The position numbers and the translations under genes are program-made. A stretch of 43,992 nucleotides of DNA from IMG/VR virus record IMGVR_UViG_3300031669_000065, positions 1-43,992 of that record. One strand, 5' to 3'. Shown piece by piece: positions 39,382 to 43,992 of the stretch; the first letter of the stretch is position 1; each line of letters opens with the position of its first letter. Under the pieces are notes generated by a model, which worked only from the letters and a program-made list of their open reading frames with translations, had not been told where the DNA came from and searched no databases. This stretch comes from a virus.

Positions 39382-40011
39382 GTGATCCAGATCAAGATAA
39401 AAATACACACCGAGGTGGACCTGGAAGACAAGGCGAAGCAGATCGGTGAGGCTGTTGAGAAGGGCATGCGCCAGCTGACGCAGCAGACATATGAAGAGTG
39501 GCAGAACGTCGCTGCGCGAAAGCTGAAAACGACACGTCGTAGGTATCAGGACTCTCTGAGCTTCAGCATGGACGGTCCCAACAACGGATCGATTACCCTC
39601 TCAGCCAAAGACAAAGCCACCAATTGGTTGGTTACGGCCATCGAGAACGGTATCGAACCGTATTCGATCCGGGAATCAACCATGGCGAAGGCCAAGAAGC
39701 ATTGGCCTCGAGACATGTCCGATAGGCAACGTCGAGCCATGTTCGCCTACCTGGCCAAGGTTGGGCGCCTCGGGAAGCCTCCGGTCCCGTTCACAGACAT
39801 TCCGTTTCGGACGGGTGGCGCCAAGGAGCAAGGGAAGCCCAATTCGTTTCGTCGCATCTCTCCGAACACGGCTCCTGACGCTTGGGGTCATCCTGGGTTC
39901 AAGCCAAAGGGCGGCGGCGGACCAGGCCCCTTACGAGAAGAAGTGATCGAGTACGTGAAGAAGACGGCACAGGATGTCTTCGGTCCTCTTCTGGCGAGGG
40001 TTTTGGTATGA
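39382..40011 (+). CDS. HK97 gp10-like neck/tail completion protein
   Basis: GTG 39382 directly follows the previous TAA. The 209-residue protein has an N-terminal helical segment (DKAKQIGEAVEKGMRQLTQQ), then a strand (SITLSAKDKATNWLV), and the signature FRRISPNTAPDAWGHPGFKP close to the end, with a final helix. In HK97 gp10-like proteins a similar FR(T/R)x(S)xxSxxxxWxHPG motif is typical. They form part of the head-to-tail connection or tail terminator. The ATGA overlap links it to the next gene. Confidence 0.78.
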   Translation: MIQIKIKIHTEVDLEDKAKQIGEAVEKGMRQLTQQTYEEWQNVAARKLKTTRRRYQDSLSFSMDGPNNGSITLSAKDKATNWLVTAIENGIEPYSIRESTMAKAKKHWPRDMSDRQRRAMFAYLAKVGRLGKPPVPFTDIPFRTGGAKEQGKPNSFRRISPNTAPDAWGHPGFKPKGGGGPGPLREEVIEYVKKTAQDVFGPLLARVLV

Positions 40012-41066
40012 GCATCCTTCCCGAACTGGTAATCCAACGCGTGTTGGTATTGGGGATCAACAAGTTCCGGGAAGACGGAGACTTGGTTGCGATGCTTTTC
40101 CGCAACCTCAATCAAGCCGATGTAGATGGGGTTCGACAGTTCATCAGGGACGAGACAGTAGACATCGCCCTCAGCTGGCCCGACTCGATTGTGAAGTTGC
40201 CATCGATCGTAATATCTTTGAAGAACGAGAATGAGGATCAAGCCTTCTTGGGCGACCTGATGCAGTCCGCGACCAACATCCAACACACGGGGACTCCGTT
40301 CAGGAAAGAGAAGCTCGAGTCCCCTGCGACGATCCTAGGTAGTGGGTCTGAAGGAAAGTCGGGAGAGCCAACGATCCCGTTGGACACTCCCTACCAAGTC
40401 ACTCGGTCCAAGTCGACCTCCGTATTCTTTTCCTTGGAGCCCCCATTCAATATCGAAGATCCGTTCGAGTTCGATTCTGACGAAGAGCTGCTTGTAGTGA
40501 TCCGAGAGGGAACGGGGGCTGGTCAACGCAGGGTCGTGTCTGCGATCACCCCTCGAGCTGTCAGCAACGAGGTCGAGGTCGAAGTCTCATCCAATTGGGG
40601 AACGCTGCCGGACTCGACGTCTGTCATGCAGTTCTTCTTGGAGTCCAACCGAGGGACTGTGGGTGAGCCGACGAAGTTGTTTGAGCCAGATCAACACATC
40701 GAGCGGTTGGGATCCCTGTACCGCACGAGCTACCAAATCCTCATCTCAGGACCTAACCAAGAGATCACGCTCTTCCTCTACGCCATGGTCAAGGCGATTT
40801 TCGTGATAAATCGCGAGTTCTTACAGCGACACGGTTTCATTGAGCCCAAGCTGGGTGGCACCGATTTCGTAGCTAAACCCGAGTACTTACCAGAACTTGC
40901 TTATCATCGTGCTCTGATCTTAGAATTCAAGAATTCGTTCGACGTGTATCTGTCCCCCGAGGTGATCACAGGGATCAATCTGAGTTTGGGGGTTTATGAT
41001 CCTAATGTAGGTGATGGTTCTGGTGTGGGCCGAGTTGTTTCGGAAACTACTCTGGATCTTTCGTAA
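40008..41066 (+). CDS. Neck/tail-region virion protein with GxGQRR module, 352 aa
   Basis: ATG 40008 overlaps the previous stop (ATGA). The upstream extension of the frame is Arg-rich shadow. The N-terminal part (residues 1-75) is LPELVIQRVLVLGINKFRED and on to IVKLPSIVISLKNENEDQAF. A beta module at 161-214 (LLVVIREGTGAGQRRVVSAI, then SSNWGTLPDSTSVMQFF) matches modules inserted in the tail sheath encoded downstream. The C-terminal region (about 230-350) looks like a tail-terminator or baseplate-type fold (YRTSYQILISGPNQEITLFL). Its position next to the sheath suits a tail terminator. Confidence 0.7.
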   Translation: MSILPELVIQRVLVLGINKFREDGDLVAMLFRNLNQADVDGVRQFIRDETVDIALSWPDSIVKLPSIVISLKNENEDQAFLGDLMQSATNIQHTGTPFRKEKLESPATILGSGSEGKSGEPTIPLDTPYQVTRSKSTSVFFSLEPPFNIEDPFEFDSDEELLVVIREGTGAGQRRVVSAITPRAVSNEVEVEVSSNWGTLPDSTSVMQFFLESNRGTVGEPTKLFEPDQHIERLGSLYRTSYQILISGPNQEITLFLYAMVKAIFVINREFLQRHGFIEPKLGGTDFVAKPEYLPELAYHRALILEFKNSFDVYLSPEVITGINLSLGVYDPNVGDGSGVGRVVSETTLDLS

Positions 41067-41076
41067 GGAGGCCGTC

Positions 41077-41331
41077 ATGGCGAAGCAAAAAGATAGTGCC
41101 GAGGCGACACCGACCAAGACGGTCGCGGAAACCAAACCCCAGGCTGTCGTCGCCCCGGAGAAGCCAACCAAGAAACAAGATCCAAAACCTGCTCCTCTGG
41201 CTGTCCCCTTCGCACGGTGGTTCAGTGCGCGGAGCTTCAAACCGCATTGGCGAGGCGGTATGGAGGCCTTCGCGGACACCACCGGGAAGAAGACGATGGA
41301 AGAGTGGAATCGGATCTTCAAAAACTACTAG
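41077..41331 (+). CDS. Small basic protein before the tail sheath, 84 aa
   Basis: AAGGAGG lies six bases ahead of ATG 41077, giving a clear start; the upstream in-frame ATG at 41011 lies inside the previous gene. The N-terminal half is Lys/Pro/Ala-rich and disordered. The C-terminal half (VPFARWFSARSFKPHWRGGM, then TGKKTMEEWNRIFKNY) is Trp/Phe/Arg-rich and probably forms a short structured motif. This layout resembles small phage proteins of unknown role that precede the sheath in some myoviruses. Confidence 0.72.
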   Translation: MAKQKDSAEATPTKTVAETKPQAVVAPEKPTKKQDPKPAPLAVPFARWFSARSFKPHWRGGMEAFADTTGKKTMEEWNRIFKNY

Positions 41332-41345
41332 GGTAGGAGCGAACC

Positions 41346-43931
41346 ATGTCGAGGTCAGTCACCTTCAATGGCATCACCCAGTTCCGGGCTGGTGGTATCA
41401 CCCGGATCAACGCAAACGCTCTTGCCCAGATCGGTCTTGCCTCGTTTGGCATCATCGGCTTGGTGGGAGAGGCGGATGGAGGAACCGCCGCACCCGGGGA
41501 GATCATCACGATCGACGATCCGGCCCTGGCAGGAGACTACTTCAAGAGTGGTGCGTTGGCTGATGCCATCGCGCCAGCGTTTGATCCGTCCGTGGATCCC
41601 AGAATTCCGGGAGGCGCATTCCGGGTTTTGGGGATCAGGACCAATGCGGCACTCCAGGCTGCTCTGACGCTGTACGGTCGCCAGCAGACCGGGACAGTGG
41701 ACGCTGGAGCGACCACCACGGTCATCCCGATTGTGGGCGCTGCATTCACCGTGGATGCGTTGGCGTTGAACGTCCTTCGGATCGGTTCCGAGGACCGAGT
41801 TATCGCCAGCAACACGGCCACGGACATCACGGTCTCTACGGCTTTCTCCGCCATTCCAGCGGCGACAACCGCGATCGAGATTCTGGCCCCCATGATCACC
41901 GTCACCAGCAAGCCATACGGCATCGAGGGGAACCAGACCACCTTCGAGTGGGAGCCTGGCATCACCCAGGGTGGAGCGTGGACCAACGCCAAGGGGGACA
42001 GGTCTCAGGCCAGCGAAGACGTCGGCGACAAGTCCCACCTGCAGGTAGAGTACGTGGGCCAGGCTTCGTCAATCGTGCAGGCCTCTGGTGTCGCTACGGG
42101 CGGCGCGGCCTCGCAGCTGGACGATTCGCTCGCAACGTGGGGCGTCAACGCCTTCACCTCCTACTTCGTGACCGTCACCCTTGCAGGTGTGGTCAACCTC
42201 CGCAAGATCGCCAGCAACACGGCCACTCAGCTGACGGTCACGTCAGCCTTTACGACTTCCCCAACGACCGAGGCCTATCAGGTCCTTTCGGGCATGGTCC
42301 GAACGGGAACTGCGGCGGCGGGGGCAGCTTCCACGATCACCTTGGAGGCGGCCCTCAACGTGGCGGCCAACGAGCTAGACGGTCTGGTTGTCGCCATCGT
42401 CAGCGGTACAGGGGTGGGTCAGCGCAGAACGATCGCTTCACACACGGTGGGGGTGTCATCGGTTCTGACGGTGAGCAACGCCTGGACCACGACGCCGGAC
42501 GCTACTTCGGTGTACGAGATTCGATACGCCACAGCGGCGACGGGTTCGTTCATCGGTGCGGCAGGCGTGGCGACGTATTTCCGTACGTCGGTGGCGGTGG
42601 ACGGTGGGGTGGCAGCTCAAGATCTGAACATCCAGCTGGCATCCACAGACACGCTGGAAGATCTCGCTGCGACCATCAACGCGAACGCGAACTACGTCGC
42701 GACCATCCCTGGTGGTGTCAACCGGCAGACCACGATGGCGTCGAGCTTCGACTTCGACCTTGGAAACACGGATGTCGATCTTCTCGACGATCGGAACACG
42801 GTGACGGCACAGCCGAATCCGACCTACAGCTACACGGTTCCGTGGCCGAACAACTTCAAGCGGAACATCGCGCAGCTGGTTGCCGATCTGAATGACAAGA
42901 GCCAGTATGTGACGGCCGTGCGGGCAACTTCCGGCGGTACAGGGACAGGTGGTGGCCGTCCGGAGTGGACGGGGACGGGGACCATCGGTACGATCGGTGA
43001 CTCGATCAAGTACCTCACTGGTGGTGCCCGAGGCATCAGCGACAACACTGCGTTCCAGAGCGCTTTGGACAAGTTGCTCCAGATTCGCCACAACTTCGCG
43101 ATCCCTCTCATCGTGCAGGACCTGGCGAACGAGGGATTCGGATCAACGGCGACCTGGGCTTCGGTGGCGGCGCAGCTGTCGGCGCACGTCGACACTGCCA
43201 ATGGCATCGCCAAGAACGAGTGCGGTGGCCTCATTGGTTTCAAGGGGACCAAGACTCAGCTGATCGCTGAGGGCAACAAGCTCAACAACGCCGACATCCA
43301 GATCACGAGCCAGCAGCTGCAGGTGCTCAACGTCAGTGGCAGCCTGGCGCTCATGGACGAGTGGTCTCTGGCAGTCGTCGCCGCGGGTATGCGTTCCGGT
43401 GCCCCGGAGGTCGCGGAGCCGATCACCCACAAGTTCATCAAGACGTTCGATCTGCAGCAGGACAACTCCTGGGATCCTCGAGATCGAACCGACGCCAACC
43501 AATTGATCGCCAACGGCATCCTCTTCGCCGAGTTCGTGCAGGGGAAGGGGTACCGGTTCGTTCGCGATCTCACCACCTATGTCCAGGACGACAACCTGGC
43601 CTACAGCGAGGGATCGGTTCGCGATGCGGTTCGATACATCGCCTATGGTCTGAGGACCACGCTCGAGGACAAGTTCACGGGCGTGAAGGGAACCCCCGCC
43701 AATGCATCGTCGATCAAGGACACGGTTGTGGCCTACCTCGATGCTGCCAACGCGGAGAACATCATCGTGACGAGTCTCAACGAGGATGGCCAGGTTGTGC
43801 CAGGCTACGAGAGGCTCCGGGTCACGGTTTCCGGCGATATCGCCACCATCAAGGTCCAGATCTACCCAGCTGTGGGGATCAACTTCCAGCTGAACGACAT
43901 CTATCTCCAGCTGCCGAGACAGGCTGCGTAA
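41346..43931 (+). CDS. Contractile tail sheath protein with inserted repeat modules, 861 aa
   Basis: TAGGAG precedes ATG 41346. The N-terminal region (IGLASFGIIGLVGEADGG, then PGGAFRVLGIRTN) and the C-terminal region are typical of phage tail sheaths. The latter runs FVRDLTTYVQDDNLAYSEGS, VRDAVRYIAYGLRTTLEDKF, and a final VTVSGDIATIKVQIYPAVGI strand with QLNDIYLQL. The C-terminal part forms the conserved core that links subunits during contraction. Three related beta modules are inserted at residues about 116-180, 244-316 and 320-392. They share the pattern R-I-AS-T-x-LTV-W/F-xxP-T-Y-I and are likely surface domains. It is large for a sheath; the insertions explain this. Codon use is strongly C-ending, as for an abundant protein. 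Confidence 0.88.
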   Translation: MSRSVTFNGITQFRAGGITRINANALAQIGLASFGIIGLVGEADGGTAAPGEIITIDDPALAGDYFKSGALADAIAPAFDPSVDPRIPGGAFRVLGIRTNAALQAALTLYGRQQTGTVDAGATTTVIPIVGAAFTVDALALNVLRIGSEDRVIASNTATDITVSTAFSAIPAATTAIEILAPMITVTSKPYGIEGNQTTFEWEPGITQGGAWTNAKGDRSQASEDVGDKSHLQVEYVGQASSIVQASGVATGGAASQLDDSLATWGVNAFTSYFVTVTLAGVVNLRKIASNTATQLTVTSAFTTSPTTEAYQVLSGMVRTGTAAAGAASTITLEAALNVAANELDGLVVAIVSGTGVGQRRTIASHTVGVSSVLTVSNAWTTTPDATSVYEIRYATAATGSFIGAAGVATYFRTSVAVDGGVAAQDLNIQLASTDTLEDLAATINANANYVATIPGGVNRQTTMASSFDFDLGNTDVDLLDDRNTVTAQPNPTYSYTVPWPNNFKRNIAQLVADLNDKSQYVTAVRATSGGTGTGGGRPEWTGTGTIGTIGDSIKYLTGGARGISDNTAFQSALDKLLQIRHNFAIPLIVQDLANEGFGSTATWASVAAQLSAHVDTANGIAKNECGGLIGFKGTKTQLIAEGNKLNNADIQITSQQLQVLNVSGSLALMDEWSLAVVAAGMRSGAPEVAEPITHKFIKTFDLQQDNSWDPRDRTDANQLIANGILFAEFVQGKGYRFVRDLTTYVQDDNLAYSEGSVRDAVRYIAYGLRTTLEDKFTGVKGTPANASSIKDTVVAYLDAANAENIIVTSLNEDGQVVPGYERLRVTVSGDIATIKVQIYPAVGINFQLNDIYLQLPRQAA

Positions 43932-43970
43932 AGGCCAAAACCACTTTGCAGCTGCCTCGGCAGACTGCGT
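43905..43970 (+). repeat. Imperfect repeat of the sheath 3' end in the -1 frame
   Basis: Bases 43905-43929 encode LQLPRQAA plus the T of the stop. Bases 43946-43970 encode LQLPRQTA plus the T of a second stop, in the -1 frame. The two copies differ mostly at synonymous sites (CCG AGA against CCT CGG). This may be a relic of a duplicated gene end, or a tail added by frameshifting near the normal stop. Confidence 0.6.
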
Positions 43971-43985
43971 GACAGGAGAGTAAAC

Positions 43986-43992
43986 ATGGCGA
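43986..43992 (+). CDS. Start of next gene (probably tail tube), cut by window edge
   Basis: ACAGGAGAG lies just before ATG 43986, and only the first two codons (MA) are inside the window. In contractile-tailed phages the gene after the sheath usually encodes the tail tube protein, so that is the likely identity. The sequence itself cannot confirm it. Confidence 0.5.

Noticed and set aside
1-43992. Terminase, integrase, tRNA genes or CRISPR array
   Set aside because: Looked for by motif and repeat pattern and not found. The tyrosine-recombinase-like part of the polyvalent protein is topoisomerase IB-like, not a separate integrase.

Overview
This window is a segment of a tailed double-stranded DNA phage (Caudoviricetes) with a contractile tail (myovirus morphology), or a closely related prophage. 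The main evidence is a portal protein, a Mu gpF-like head morphogenesis protein, a HK97-type prohead protease, a scaffold-like protein, a major capsid protein, an HK97 gp10-like neck protein and a tail sheath, all on the + strand in a typical virion-gene order. Genes are tightly packed, with many ATGA, GTGA and TGATG start/stop overlaps and strong AGGAGG-type ribosome sites. By eye the base composition is moderately GC-rich. No terminase, polymerase, integrase, tRNA or CRISPR array was seen. The host cannot be named from the sequence. The only hint is a small Asp/Val-rich lipoprotein (14445-14693) that resembles lipoproteins common in Myxococcota/Bradymonadota-type bacteria.

Layout. (1) 1-2413, minus strand: seven small genes, including a winged-helix-like regulator and a MazG-like nucleotide pyrophosphohydrolase. 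They have the look of an early or accessory operon. A good sigma70-type promoter with an inverted repeat over its -10 box lies ahead of the regulator. (2) 2414-2836: divergent intergenic region. (3) 2837-6475, plus strand: a calcineurin-like phosphoesterase, several tiny zinc-ribbon proteins, a membrane coiled-coil protein and a membrane HExxH metallopeptidase. (4) 6664-22559: the head-entry block. It runs cupin protein, low-complexity proteins, a ParB-like-domain protein, the portal, more low-complexity proteins, a DUF5661-like protein, the lipoprotein, the MuF-like protein and a 1508-residue polyvalent protein. (5) 22578-26232: a promoter with a short terminated leader, then protease, scaffold, major capsid protein and a strong terminator. 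(6) 26264-34248: virion accessory proteins rich in beta structure, probably capsid decoration, fibre or baseplate components. (7) 34248-36077: small membrane proteins, a permuted NlpC/P60-like hydrolase and a stand-alone MshEN-like domain. (8) 36094-43992: beta-domain proteins, neck proteins, the tail sheath and the first codons of the next gene, probably the tail tube.

How the parts fit. Protease, scaffold, capsid protein and portal would build the prohead. The proteins between cupin and polyvalent protein flank the portal and MuF genes and are mostly disordered with small enzymatic or binding modules, which fits cargo packaged in the capsid and injected with the DNA. The most striking gene is the polyvalent protein at 17815-22341. 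It appears to join a sigma70-region-2-like segment, a topoisomerase IB/tyrosine-recombinase-like domain, a phage-type inorganic pyrophosphatase domain and a Zn-binding cluster. All functional names come from motif recognition by eye; no database search was possible.
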